A stretch of DNA of 64,000 bases, taken from Pseudomonadota bacterium (GTDB lineage: Bacteria > Pseudomonadota > Alphaproteobacteria > Rhodobacterales > Rhodobacteraceae). The position numbers and the translations under genes were made by a program. Position 1 is the first letter of the stretch; each line of letters starts with the position of its first letter. Location of the stretch: positions 524,226 to 588,225 of the forward strand of contig JBCAYL010000001.1 in NCBI GenBank assembly GCA_038533575.1, in the 5' to 3' direction. Positions 15,048 to 24,178 of this stretch are shown piece after piece. Under the pieces are notes generated by a model. The model worked only from the letters and a program-made list of their open reading frames with translations. It made no database searches and had not been told where the DNA came from.

Positions 15048-18022
15048 GCACGCGGCTCAAGACCGGCGGGCGCCTCGTCGACCGTGCCAAGCCGGTGGAA
15101 TTCACATTCAATGGCAAACGGCTGAAGGGGCTCGCGGGCGATACCCTCGCCTCCGCGCTGCTCGCCAATGACCAGATGCTCATGGGGCGGTCCTTCAAGT
15201 ATCACCGCCCGCGCAGCGTGGTGACCTCGGACGCCTCCGAGCCCAATGCACTCTTCAACTTGGGGCGGGAGGGCCAGTTCGAGCCCAACGCGCGGGGCAC
15301 GATGACCGAGCTTTTCGACGGGCTCGAGGCCGCCTCGCAGAACCACTTCCCGTCGCTCGAATTCGATGTGGGCGCCATCAATGCGCGCCTCGCGCGGTTC
15401 CTGCCGGCGGGCTTCTACTACAAGATGTTCATCCATCCGCGACCCTTCTGGAAGCACATCTACGAGCCCTTTATTCGCCAGTCCGCCGGTCTCGGGAAAG
15501 CGCCGAAGGCGCGGGACGCAAGCACCTACGAGCATTTCCACGTCCATTGCGACCTGCTCATCGTGGGCGGCGGGATCGCGGGGCTGCAGGCCGCCCTGAC
15601 GGCGGGGCGTGCGGGGCGCGAGGTGCTGCTCTTCGAGCAGACCGCCCATTGGGGCGGGCGTGCCGTGGTCGACGGCGCGGTCATCGACGGCCAGCCTGCG
15701 GACGCCTGGGTGAGCGCGGCGCTCGCAGAGCTCGACGCCATGCCTCACGTCAAGCGCCGTGCGCGCACGATGGGTGCTGGGGTCTACGATCATGGCTACG
15801 CGCTGGGCTATGAGCGGCTTTCGGATCACGCGCCAGGGGCGGCGGGCCCGCGGCACAGGCTCTGGCGCATCCGCGCGGGCCACATCATCGCGGCCACGGG
15901 CGCCATCGAACGGCCCCTGAGCTTTGCCGGCAATGACTTGCCCGGCGTAGTGCTGGCCTCGGCGTTGCGCGACTACGTGGTGAACTGGGGCGTCTCGCTA
16001 GGCGACCGCGCCGTGATCGTGACGAACAACGATGATGCCTACCGCACCGCGCTTGCGCTCAAGGAGGCGGGCCTCGACGTGCCCGCCATCATCGATGCGC
16101 GTGCGGGCGGCGGGGGTGCCTTGGCCGATGAGGCGCGCAAGCGTGGTATCCGCATCGAGACAGGAAAGGGCATCGCCCTTGTCCACGGTGGCAAGCGCGT
16201 CACGGGCGTGTCGCTTTGCGCGCAGGCGGGCGAGGGCGCGGCGCTCGAGGAGATCGCCTGCGATTGCGTGGCGATGTCGGGAGGCTGGTCCCCGGTCGTG
16301 CATCTATGGAGCCATTGCGGCGGCAAGCTCCTGTGGGACGAGGAGGGCGCGATGTTTCGCCCAGATCCCGCGCGGGGGCCCACGGGCGCGGATGGCATGC
16401 CCTTCGTGACGACGGCGGGCGCGGCGTCGGGGCCTTTGACCACCGCCGGCGTGCTTGCGGATGCCACGGAGGCGGCGGGCGGCGGCGACGTGCCCTTCGC
16501 CGAGGAGCCCGCAGCGGCACCGCTGGAGCCCGTCTGGATGATGCCGCAGGGGGCGAGCTACAAGCTCCGCTCCAAGGCGTGGCTCGATTTTCAGAACGAT
16601 GTGAAGGTCTCGGACGTGCAGCTCGCGGCGCGGGAGGGCTTCGAGAGCGTGGAACACGCCAAGCGCTACACCACGCTCGGCATGGCCACCGATCAGGGGA
16701 AGCTCAGTAATATCAACGGGCTGGCGGTCCTGGCGAATGAGCTCGGCACCGACATTCCCGCCGTGGGCACCACGACATTCCGCCCGCCCTATACGCCCAT
16801 CTCCATGGGCTCCATCGCGGGCGAGGCGCGGGGCGAGATCTTCCAGCCTTTGCGGAAGACGCCGCTGCACGACTGGCACGAGGCGAACGGTGCCCATTGG
16901 GAGCCGGTGGGGCATTGGCGGCGGCCTTACACCTTCCTCCGCGCGGGTGAGAGCGTCGAAGAGGCCGTGGCGCGAGAGGTGAAGAACACCCGGCAAGCCC
17001 TTGGGTTGCTTGATGCATCCACGCTGGGCAAGATCATCGTGACCGGCCCGGATGCGGGCAAGTTCCTCGATATGATGTACACCAACATGATGTCGACCCT
17101 GAAGCCCGGGCGCTGCCGCTACGGGCTCATGTGCTCGGAAAACGGCTTTCTCATCGACGACGGCGTCGTGGCGCGCGTGGACGAGGACACGTGGCTTTGC
17201 CACACCACCACGGGCGGCGCGGACCGCATCCACGGGCACATGGAAGAGTGGCTTCAGACGGAGTGGTGGGACTGGAAGGTCTACACCGCCAACGTCACCG
17301 AGCAATACGCGCAGATTGCCGTGGTCGGCCCGAACGCGCGCAAGGTGCTCGAGGCTCTGGGCGGCATGGATGTGAGCGCGGAGGCGCTGCCCTTCATGGC
17401 CTGGGCAGACGGCACGATCGGCGGCTTCGACGTGCGTGCCTACCGCATCAGCTTCAGCGGGGAACTCAGCTACGAGATCGCCGTGCCCGCCGGGCAGGGC
17501 CGCGCGCTCTGGGACGCGCTTCTCAAGGCGGGCGAGGCCTTCGGCGTCATGCCCTACGGGACAGAGGCGCTCCACATCATGCGCGCCGAGAAGGGCTTCA
17601 TCATGATCGGAGATGAGACCGACGGGACGGTGATCCCGCAGGATCTCGGCCTCCACTGGGCGCTCTCGAAGAAGAAGGACGATTATCTCGGCAAACGCGC
17701 ACAGGCGCGGACGCACATGGACAATCCCGACCGCTGGCAGCTTGTCGGGCTCGAGACCCTCGATGGCTCGGTCCTGCCCGATGGCGCCTATGCCGTGGCC
17801 GACGGCACAAACGAGAACGGGCAGCGCAACATGCAGGGGCGTGTCACCTCCACCTACCATTCCCCCACGCTTGGGCGCGGGATCGCCATGGGGCTCGTGC
17901 ACAAGGGGCCAGACCGCATGGGCGAGACGCTGACCTTCCCAAAGGTCGACGGCACGGAGGTCACGGCCCGGATCGTGAGCCCAGTCTTCTACGACCCGGA
18001 CGGGGAGAAGCAGAATGTCTGA
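15044..18022 (+). CDS. soxA: Sarcosine oxidase alpha subunit
   Basis: Large subunit of 992 residues, the expected size. The N-terminal part has GLAGDTLASALLANDQ (29-44) and FKYHRPRSVVTSDASEPNAL (51-70). A dinucleotide motif LLIVGGGIAGLQAALTAGRAG begins near residue 171 for NAD+. The C-terminal half is a glycine cleavage T-type (GcvT) folate-binding module with GPDAGKFLDMMYTNMMSTLK, FSGELSYEIAVPA and an ALHIMRAEKGFIMIGDETDG segment. It hands the sarcosine methyl group to tetrahydrofolate. The start is the ATG at 15044, overlapping soxD; a longer open frame to 14915 is a shadow of soxD. Its 3' end overlaps soxG by 8 bp. Confidence 0.96.
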   Translation: MSTRLKTGGRLVDRAKPVEFTFNGKRLKGLAGDTLASALLANDQMLMGRSFKYHRPRSVVTSDASEPNALFNLGREGQFEPNARGTMTELFDGLEAASQNHFPSLEFDVGAINARLARFLPAGFYYKMFIHPRPFWKHIYEPFIRQSAGLGKAPKARDASTYEHFHVHCDLLIVGGGIAGLQAALTAGRAGREVLLFEQTAHWGGRAVVDGAVIDGQPADAWVSAALAELDAMPHVKRRARTMGAGVYDHGYALGYERLSDHAPGAAGPRHRLWRIRAGHIIAATGAIERPLSFAGNDLPGVVLASALRDYVVNWGVSLGDRAVIVTNNDDAYRTALALKEAGLDVPAIIDARAGGGGALADEARKRGIRIETGKGIALVHGGKRVTGVSLCAQAGEGAALEEIACDCVAMSGGWSPVVHLWSHCGGKLLWDEEGAMFRPDPARGPTGADGMPFVTTAGAASGPLTTAGVLADATEAAGGGDVPFAEEPAAAPLEPVWMMPQGASYKLRSKAWLDFQNDVKVSDVQLAAREGFESVEHAKRYTTLGMATDQGKLSNINGLAVLANELGTDIPAVGTTTFRPPYTPISMGSIAGEARGEIFQPLRKTPLHDWHEANGAHWEPVGHWRRPYTFLRAGESVEEAVAREVKNTRQALGLLDASTLGKIIVTGPDAGKFLDMMYTNMMSTLKPGRCRYGLMCSENGFLIDDGVVARVDEDTWLCHTTTGGADRIHGHMEEWLQTEWWDWKVYTANVTEQYAQIAVVGPNARKVLEALGGMDVSAEALPFMAWADGTIGGFDVRAYRISFSGELSYEIAVPAGQGRALWDALLKAGEAFGVMPYGTEALHIMRAEKGFIMIGDETDGTVIPQDLGLHWALSKKKDDYLGKRAQARTHMDNPDRWQLVGLETLDGSVLPDGAYAVADGTNENGQRNMQGRVTSTYHSPTLGRGIAMGLVHKGPDRMGETLTFPKVDGTEVTARIVSPVFYDPDGEKQNV

Positions 18023-18548
18023 ACGGATCCACGCGGGGCTCGTGCGACTGCGCGAGATGCCGACACGCGGGATGATCACCCTCCGCGGCGATCTGGACGA
18101 CGCTTCGCTCCGCAAAGCGGTGGAGGCGGGCGTGCCCATGCCAGAGCGCGGGCGCCTCACGGTGGCAGGCGCGCGCATGGCGGCGTGGATGTCCCCCGAT
18201 GAACTCCTCCTCATGGCGCCGCATGGGGCTGTGACGGAGGACATCGCCGCGCTCAAGGCCGCGCTCGCGGGCACCCATCACCTCGTGGCGGACGTCTCCG
18301 ACGCGCGCTGTGTCATGGAACTCACTGGCGCCAACATCCGGGAGGTGCTGGCCAAGCTCTCTCCTGTGGATTTCCGCGATTTCGACGTGGGCCGCTTCCG
18401 GCGCACGCGCCTTGCGCAGGTGCCCTGCGCCGTCGGCATGGTCGCGGCGGACCGCGCAGAGCTCATCGCCTTCCGCTCGGTGACAGATTACGTCTGGGCG
18501 GTGCTTGAAAACGCCAATGACGCCGCGGCCCCGGTGGGGCACTTCTGA
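18015..18548 (+). CDS. soxG: Sarcosine oxidase gamma subunit
   Basis: Gamma subunit of 177 residues. Typical segments are LREMPTRGMITLRGDLDD near the N-terminus, the AAWMSPDELLLM block (about 55-66), VADVSDARCVMELTGANIREVLAKLSP in the middle and RSVTDYVWAVLENA at the end. It overlaps soxA by 8 bp and is the last gene of the sarcosine oxidase operon. The folate genes often found after soxG (such as purU or folD) are not here; sodB follows after 122 bp. Confidence 0.93.
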   Translation: MSERIHAGLVRLREMPTRGMITLRGDLDDASLRKAVEAGVPMPERGRLTVAGARMAAWMSPDELLLMAPHGAVTEDIAALKAALAGTHHLVADVSDARCVMELTGANIREVLAKLSPVDFRDFDVGRFRRTRLAQVPCAVGMVAADRAELIAFRSVTDYVWAVLENANDAAAPVGHF

Positions 18549-18605
18549 CCACACGCGCGCGCCGAAGGGCGAAGGGAGTGCAGGGGCGGAGGCCTGCCGC
18601 TGCCC

Positions 18606-18635
18606 TTGACCTTATGCAAATCGCGGCGACATAGA
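18606..18635 (+). promoter_or_regulatory. Possible sigma-70 promoter of sodB
   Basis: TTGACC at 18606-18611 and CATAGA at 18630-18635, spaced 18 bp, lie 35-65 bp upstream of the sodB start. The -35 box is close to consensus and the -10 box is weak. The 122-bp gap after soxG fits a separate promoter for sodB. Confidence 0.35.
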
Positions 18636-18670
18636 AGCGCACGACTATCAAAGCATTCAAGGAGCCTCCC

Positions 18671-19270
18671 ATGGCGTTCGAGCTTCCCGATCTTCCCTAT
18701 GCCCACGACGCGCTTGCCGACAAGGGCATGTCGAAGGAGACGCTGGAGTATCACCACGACCTGCACCACAAGGCCTATGTCGACAACGGCAACAAGGCGA
18801 TCGCGGGCACCGAGTGGGAGGGCAAGACCCTCGAGGAGATCATCGTCGGCACCTACGACGCGACCGCCGTGGCGCAGAACGGCATTTTCAACAACATGTC
18901 CCAGCTTTGGAACCACAACCAGTTCTGGGAGATGATGGGCCCGGGCGACTCGAAGATGCCCGGCGAGCTTGAAGCCGCCCTGAAGGACACGTTCGGCTCC
19001 GTCGACCAGTTCAAGCAGGAGTTTTCCGCTGCGGGCGCAGGGCAGTTCGGCTCCGGCTGGGCGTGGCTTGTCAAGGACAAGGACGGCGCGCTCAAGGTCA
19101 CGAAGACGGAGAACGGCGTGAACCCTGTCTGCTTCGGGCAGACGGCGCTCCTCGGCTGCGACGTTTGGGAGCATTCCTACTACATCGACTTCCGCAATGC
19201 GCGTCCGAAATACCTCGCCAATTTCCTCGACAACCTCGTGAATTGGGAAAACGTCGCCTCCCGCATGTAA
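18671..19270 (+). CDS. sodB: Superoxide dismutase, iron type
   Basis: Fe-superoxide dismutase of 199 residues. The four metal ligands are present: His28 (EYHHDLHHKAYV), His82 (LWNHNQFW), and Asp164 and His168 (CDVWEHSYYIDF). Gln78 in NNMSQLWNH occupies the position typical of iron rather than manganese enzymes. FGSGWAWLV (126-134) is conserved. It follows the sarcosine oxidase operon, whose reaction produces H2O2, but the 122-bp gap and a possible promoter suggest separate control. Confidence 0.95.
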   Translation: MAFELPDLPYAHDALADKGMSKETLEYHHDLHHKAYVDNGNKAIAGTEWEGKTLEEIIVGTYDATAVAQNGIFNNMSQLWNHNQFWEMMGPGDSKMPGELEAALKDTFGSVDQFKQEFSAAGAGQFGSGWAWLVKDKDGALKVTKTENGVNPVCFGQTALLGCDVWEHSYYIDFRNARPKYLANFLDNLVNWENVASRM

Positions 19271-19281
19271 GGTCGTGTTCC

Positions 19282-20157
19282 GTGAGCATCCTGATTGGGC
19301 TGGCGGTTCTGCTGCTGGCCCTTTTCATTTACGCGGCCTGGATCGAGCCGGCATGGCGGCTCCGGGTGGTGCGCTACGACCTGCCGCTAAAGGGGTGGGG
19401 CAAGCGTCGTCCGCTCCGGATCGTCATCATCTCCGATCTTCATGCCGGGGCGCCGCACCTGCCGCTGCGCCGCGTGCACCGCATCGTGCGGCGCGCACAG
19501 GCGGAGGCGGGGGATGTGGCCGTGCTCCTCGGCGACTACGCGGCCGCGCACCGCTACACGGTCGGGCATTTGCCCGTGCCAGACATCATCGGCGCGCTCA
19601 GGGCCTTCACGGCCCCGCTTGGCACCTACAGTGTCCTCGGGAACCACGATTGGTGGCAGGACAGGCAGGCCTACCCGGAAGGGCGGCCCACCGTGACGGC
19701 GCAGGCGCTGAGCGATCACGCGATCCCCCATCTCGACAACGAAGCGGTGCGGCTCCGCGAAGGCGACGACGCGTTCTGGCTTCTGGGCCTCGCCGATCAG
19801 CGCCCGCTCTCGCCGGACCCCAAGGTTGACGGGTTCGACGATCTCGACGCCGCGCTGGAGCAGGTGAGCGATGATGCGCCCGCCATTCTCTTGGCCCACG
19901 AGCCCGACATCTTCCCCGACATTCCCGAGCAGGTCGCGCTCACGCTGTCGGGCCATACCCATGGTGGACAGATCCGGCTCTTCGGAAGGTCACCGGTCAT
20001 CTGGTGGGTGGGCTGCGAGAAGTATGCCTACGGCGTCTACGCCCACGGTGCGCAGCGCATGGTCGTCTCGGGCGGGATCGGCTGTTCCGAATACCCCGTG
20101 CGCTTCAACATGCCCCCCGAGATCACGGTGGTGACCGTGCGTGGGGAGGATGGCTAG
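19282..20157 (+). CDS. Membrane-anchored metallophosphoesterase (YaeI-like)
   Basis: Calcineurin-like phosphoesterase of 291 residues, starting with GTG at 19282. An N-terminal hydrophobic anchor (SILIGLAVLLLALFIYAAWI) is followed by all five metal-binding blocks: IISDLHAGAPHL, LLGDYAAAH, VLGNHDWW, LLAHEPDIF and LSGHTHGGQIRL. This arrangement fits the YaeI/YkuE group, which hydrolyses lipid-linked phosphates or UDP-sugars at the membrane. The gene starts 11 bp after sodB and overlaps the convergent LOG-family gene by 4 bp. Confidence 0.88.
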   Translation: MSILIGLAVLLLALFIYAAWIEPAWRLRVVRYDLPLKGWGKRRPLRIVIISDLHAGAPHLPLRRVHRIVRRAQAEAGDVAVLLGDYAAAHRYTVGHLPVPDIIGALRAFTAPLGTYSVLGNHDWWQDRQAYPEGRPTVTAQALSDHAIPHLDNEAVRLREGDDAFWLLGLADQRPLSPDPKVDGFDDLDAALEQVSDDAPAILLAHEPDIFPDIPEQVALTLSGHTHGGQIRLFGRSPVIWWVGCEKYAYGVYAHGAQRMVVSGGIGCSEYPVRFNMPPEITVVTVRGEDG

Positions 20158-20711
20158 GCCAGCGTTTTTTCCACGTGCGCGAGCGCGCTGTCGACGTCGG
20201 GCGTGACATCGAAGAGATCGCGCAGGCTCGCCGCCGCGAAGCCCTGCTCGATCACGTGGTCGATCAGCGTCACGAGGGGCTGCCAGTAGCCCGCGATGTC
20301 GATGAGCACGATGGGCTTGCCGTGAAGGCCGAGCTGCGCCCAGGTGAGCACCTCGAAGAACTCGTCGAGCGAGCCGGCCCCGCCGGGCAGGATCGCGATG
20401 GCGTTGGCATTCATGAACATGACCTTTTTGCGCTCGTGCATCGTCTCGGTGACGATGTACTTGCCGAGGTCGACCTTGCCGACTTCCATGCGCACGAGGT
20501 GTTCGGGGATGACGCCGAACGTATCGGCCCCGGCCTCGATGCTCGCGCGCGCGACCTCGCCCATGAGGCCGACATCTCCCGCACCGTAGACGAGCCGCCA
20601 GCCGCGTGCGCCGAGCCCCGCGCCCAAAGCCTGTGCGGCAGCGACATAGGCCGGGTCCGCGCCAGGCCGGGAGCCGCAAAAGACACAGAGCGAGACGGGA
20701 GTGGCAGCCAT
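20154..20711 (-). CDS. LOG family protein (TIGR00730, cytokinin riboside phosphoribohydrolase-like)
   Basis: Rossmann-fold nucleotide hydrolase-like protein of 185 residues. It begins VSLCVFCGSRPGADPAYVAAA, has VYGAGDVGLMGEVA and GVIPEHLVRMEVG, and carries the family signature PGGAGSLDEFFEVLTWAQLG, in which the P-G-G-x-G-[ST]-x2-E motif includes the catalytic glutamate. Members cleave nucleoside 5'-monophosphates at the N-glycosidic bond. The role in a marine bacterium is not clear; nucleotide salvage is likely. It is convergent with the phosphoesterase gene. Confidence 0.9.
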   Translation of the reverse strand: MAATPVSLCVFCGSRPGADPAYVAAAQALGAGLGARGWRLVYGAGDVGLMGEVARASIEAGADTFGVIPEHLVRMEVGKVDLGKYIVTETMHERKKVMFMNANAIAILPGGAGSLDEFFEVLTWAQLGLHGKPIVLIDIAGYWQPLVTLIDHVIEQGFAAASLRDLFDVTPDVDSALAHVEKTLA

Positions 20712-20836
20712 GGCGCAGTCGTCCTCAAATCAAGGTGTGGGGGCTTTGACCCTGCAAGGCAGAAAGTCTAGGCTTCGCAGCAACATGACGGCGGGGGCTC
20801 TGGAGGGCAACCCCGCGCGTCGGGGGGAGACAGAGC

Positions 20837-22243
20837 ATGGCAGCGAGCGGACGCTCATCACAGCGCAGTGTGCTGATTTTCGGCGGCGTGGCCGTGGGTG
20901 CGGCGGCTCTCCTTGCAGTGCTGTTGCTCCAGCCGGAACGGGATGCGCCCGAGGTCGGAGAGGCCGTGCCCATGGCGCCCGAAGAGACCGCTCCTGCCGT
21001 TGCGACGCCGGAAGCGGGCTCCGAGGCGGCGACCATGGCGGAAGCGCCTGCGGCGGCGTCGCAGGAGCCGGAGCCGACCGCGCTCGCAGACGCGGATACG
21101 GATGGGACCGAGCTGGAGCCTGACATGGCGCACCCGAGCTTTGACACGGTGCGCGTGGAGGCTGACGGCGCGGCGCTGCTCGCGGGCCGCGCGGCCCCCG
21201 GCGCGGATATCGACATCCTTCTCGATGGCGCGCTTCTGGCCGCTGTGACCGCCGATGGCGGGGGGCGGTTCGCGGCCTTCGTCACGGTTCCTGCCTCGGA
21301 AGCCACCCAATCGCTCACGCTCATGGCGCGGAAGGGCGGGCAGGAGCTCGCTTCGCTCAACGCGCTTTTCGTGGAGCCTGTCGTGCCGCGCGTGGCTGCT
21401 GCGCCGGAGGCCATCGCCATGGCCGAGCCCACGATCGAGTCGGACGCGCCAGATGAAATTGCCACGACCGTCCCGGCCACCGGCCCCGCGGCCACGGCGA
21501 TGCCGGAGGAGTCGAGCCCCGCGCCCACGGGCGTGAGAAAGCCCCACGCGCCGGACGCGCTGGCCAGCCTCGAGGCGGGCGACGCCCCGGAGATCGCCTC
21601 GCAGGCAGCGGCGCCCCTGACCTCCGCGGCCCCCGCCACGGCTGAGCCGCGCGTCCTCCTCGCCGATGAAGAGGGGCTCCGCGTCGTCCAGAGCCCGAAC
21701 GCCATGACCAACGTCGCCCTCGACACGATCACCTATGACGACGCGGGCGATGTGAGCCTCGGCGGACGCGGAGAGGGCGCGGGTTTCGTGCGCATCTACC
21801 TCGATGACGAGCCCATCACGACCTCCCGCATCGCCCCGGACGGCAGCTGGCGCACCGCGCTCCCCGATGTCGATACTGGCATCTACACGCTGCGGGTCGA
21901 CGAGGTCTCGACCGAGGGCGTGGTGACCTCGCGGGTGGAGACCCCCTTCAAGCGCGAGGATCCCGGGGTCGTGGCCGAGCTCGCCGCCGAGGACCCGCCC
22001 ACCGAGACCGGCATCATCGAGACGGCGACCGTCGCAACGGAGACGCTGGAGACAGGGGCCGTCGCGCTGGGCGTGCTCCGCCCCGACGTCATGACCGTGC
22101 AACCGGGATCGACGCTCTGGGCCATGGCGCGCGAGACCTACGGGCAGGGGATCCTCTACGTGAAGGTCTTCGAGGCCAACCGGGACCGCATCCGCGACCC
22201 CGATCTGATCTATCCCGGTCAGGTCTTCGACATGCCAGAGTAG
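20837..22243 (+). CDS. LysM domain protein with N-terminal membrane anchor
   Basis: A 468-residue protein with a basic N-terminus, one membrane helix (SVLIFGGVAVGAAALLAVLLL, about 11-31) and a long low-complexity region rich in Ala, Glu, Pro and Thr. A LysM domain closes the sequence (VMTVQPGSTLWAMARETYG to IYPGQVFDMP). Two Ig-like segments may lie between (VEADGAALLAGRAAPGADID and RGEGAGFVRIYLDDE). This layout is common in Rhodobacterales peptidoglycan-binding proteins. It would sit in the inner membrane with the LysM domain in the periplasm. It is 6 bp upstream of the ABC exporter gene. Confidence 0.82.
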   Translation: MAASGRSSQRSVLIFGGVAVGAAALLAVLLLQPERDAPEVGEAVPMAPEETAPAVATPEAGSEAATMAEAPAAASQEPEPTALADADTDGTELEPDMAHPSFDTVRVEADGAALLAGRAAPGADIDILLDGALLAAVTADGGGRFAAFVTVPASEATQSLTLMARKGGQELASLNALFVEPVVPRVAAAPEAIAMAEPTIESDAPDEIATTVPATGPAATAMPEESSPAPTGVRKPHAPDALASLEAGDAPEIASQAAAPLTSAAPATAEPRVLLADEEGLRVVQSPNAMTNVALDTITYDDAGDVSLGGRGEGAGFVRIYLDDEPITTSRIAPDGSWRTALPDVDTGIYTLRVDEVSTEGVVTSRVETPFKREDPGVVAELAAEDPPTETGIIETATVATETLETGAVALGVLRPDVMTVQPGSTLWAMARETYGQGILYVKVFEANRDRIRDPDLIYPGQVFDMPE

Positions 22244-22249
22244 CGCCCG

Positions 22250-24073
22250 GTGGCCGAGTCAGCCCCGGCCGGGGCCAGCCAGCATAGCCAGCAGACTCGG
22301 GCCGAGATCGGGGTCATCCGCCGCGTGCTGCCCTATCTTTGGCCCGCGGGCGAGCCCGTGATGCGGGCGCGCGTGGTGCTCGTGATCGTCTCGCTCGTGG
22401 CCGCGAAGCTCGTCTCGGTCGCCACGCCCATCTTCATGGCGAACGCGGTGGACAGCCTCGCGGGGGAGCGGCCGGACCCTGTGGGCCTTCTCGCGGCGGG
22501 GGCGCTCGGGCTCACGGTGGCCTACGTGGCGCTGCGCTTTCTCAATATCGGCTTTCAGGAGCTGCGAGGGGTGCTCTTCGCGCCCGTGGCGCAGCAGGCG
22601 CTCCGGCGGCTCGGGCTCGCCACCTTCCGCCACATCCACCGCCTGAGCCTGCGCTACCACATCAGCCGCAAGACAGGCGGGCTCTCCCGGATCATGGAGC
22701 GCGGGGTGAAGGGCGTGTCGTTCCTGCTGCGCTTCTTTCTCGTTTCCATCGGGCCGCTCCTCCTCGAGCTCGTGCTCATTTCCGCGGTGCTCTGGGCGTT
22801 CTTCGACGTGCGCTACCTCTTCGTGCTCCTCGCGGCGGTGGTGACGTTCGTGCTCTTCACGACCATCGTGACCGAGTGGCGCGTGAAGATCCGGCGGGAG
22901 ATGAATGCTCAGGATACTGATGCCAACCAGAAGGCCATCGACAGCCTCCTGAACTTCGAGACGGTGAAGTATTTCGGCGCAGAGGCGAGCGAGGCCGCGC
23001 GCTACGACGCAGCCATGGCAGGCTACGAGGCCGCGGCGCTCCGCACGAGCTACTCGCTGGCCGCGCTCAATCTCGGGCAGGCGCTGATCGTGAACGTGGC
23101 GCTCCTGACCGTCCTTGTCATGGCGCTCCTCGAGGTGCGCGCGGGGGGCATGAGCGTCGGCGATTTCGTCCTCGTGAACAGCTACATGATGCAGATCATG
23201 GCCCCACTCAACATGCTGGGTTTCGTCTATCGCGAGATCCGTCAGAGCCTTGTGGACATGGGCGACATGTTCCTGCTCCTCGACGAGAAGCCGGAAGTGG
23301 AGGATGCGCCGGGCGCGCCTGCTCTCGCCGTGAATGGCGGCGAGATCGTGTTCGATGATGTGGCTTTCGGCTACGAGGCGGCGCGGCCGATCCTGAAGGG
23401 CGTGAGCCTGACCGTGGCACCGGGCGAAAAGGTCGCCATCGTGGGCGCATCGGGAGCGGGCAAGAGCACGATCGGGCGGCTTCTCTTCCGGTTCTACGAC
23501 GTGGCCGGCGGCGCGCTCCGCATCGACGGGCAGGATGTCCGCGATGTCACGCAGGAGAGCCTGCATGACGCCATCGGGGTCGTGCCGCAGGACACGGTGC
23601 TGTTCAACGACACGATCCGCTACAACATCGCCTTTGGAAAAGACGGCGCCACGCAGGACGAGATCGAGGCGGCGGCGCGGGCCGCGCAGATCCACGATTT
23701 CATCGTGAGCCTGCCGGAGGGCTACGAGACGCGCGTCGGGGAGCGGGGGCTCAAGCTCTCGGGCGGCGAGAAACAGCGCGTGGGGATCGCGCGCACGCTC
23801 CTGAAGGATCCGCCGATCCTGCTCCTCGACGAGGCAACCTCCGCGCTCGATACCGAGACGGAGCATGACATCCTCGGCGCGCTCAAGGCCATGGGCGAGG
23901 GGCGGAGCGTGATCACAATCGCGCACCGGCTCTCCACGGTCATCGATGCCGACCGGATCGTGGTGCTGGAAGAGGGCCGCGTGGTGGAGGAGGGGAGCCA
24001 CGAGGTGCTTCTCGCCGCGGAGGGGCGCTATGCGAGCCTCTGGCACCTGCAGCTCAATGAAGAGGTGGCCTGA
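22250..24073 (+). CDS. ABC exporter of the Atm1/HMT1 type (half transporter)
   Basis: A fused membrane and ATPase half-transporter of 607 residues, starting with GTG at 22250. Six membrane helices occupy about residues 40-330. The nucleotide-binding domain has Walker A GASGAGKST (399-407), the signature LSGGEKQRVGIART, and Walker B ILLLDEATSALD. LNFETVKYFGAEASEAARYD in the membrane domain is characteristic of the Atm1/HMT1 group, which exports glutathione-linked sulfur or metal compounds. It follows the LysM gene closely. The exact substrate cannot be told from sequence. Confidence 0.9.
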   Translation: MAESAPAGASQHSQQTRAEIGVIRRVLPYLWPAGEPVMRARVVLVIVSLVAAKLVSVATPIFMANAVDSLAGERPDPVGLLAAGALGLTVAYVALRFLNIGFQELRGVLFAPVAQQALRRLGLATFRHIHRLSLRYHISRKTGGLSRIMERGVKGVSFLLRFFLVSIGPLLLELVLISAVLWAFFDVRYLFVLLAAVVTFVLFTTIVTEWRVKIRREMNAQDTDANQKAIDSLLNFETVKYFGAEASEAARYDAAMAGYEAAALRTSYSLAALNLGQALIVNVALLTVLVMALLEVRAGGMSVGDFVLVNSYMMQIMAPLNMLGFVYREIRQSLVDMGDMFLLLDEKPEVEDAPGAPALAVNGGEIVFDDVAFGYEAARPILKGVSLTVAPGEKVAIVGASGAGKSTIGRLLFRFYDVAGGALRIDGQDVRDVTQESLHDAIGVVPQDTVLFNDTIRYNIAFGKDGATQDEIEAAARAAQIHDFIVSLPEGYETRVGERGLKLSGGEKQRVGIARTLLKDPPILLLDEATSALDTETEHDILGALKAMGEGRSVITIAHRLSTVIDADRIVVLEEGRVVEEGSHEVLLAAEGRYASLWHLQLNEEVA

Positions 24074-24178
24074 GGCCGGTGCCGCCTGCCTCGGACGGCT
24101 CCCGCCCACCCCCAGCGGCTCTGGCCTCGGAGACTACGCCTGGAACCCCCCGCCGCCCTCGGCAGGCGACGTCGCGCT

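Noticed and set aside
16304-18274. 656-codon open frame antisense to soxA
   Set aside because: It is a shadow of soxA caused by high GC at third positions; the sox frame carries all family motifs.
22259-24109. 616-codon open frame antisense to the ABC exporter
   Set aside because: The exporter strand has Walker A, signature and Walker B motifs; the antisense product is a composition artefact.
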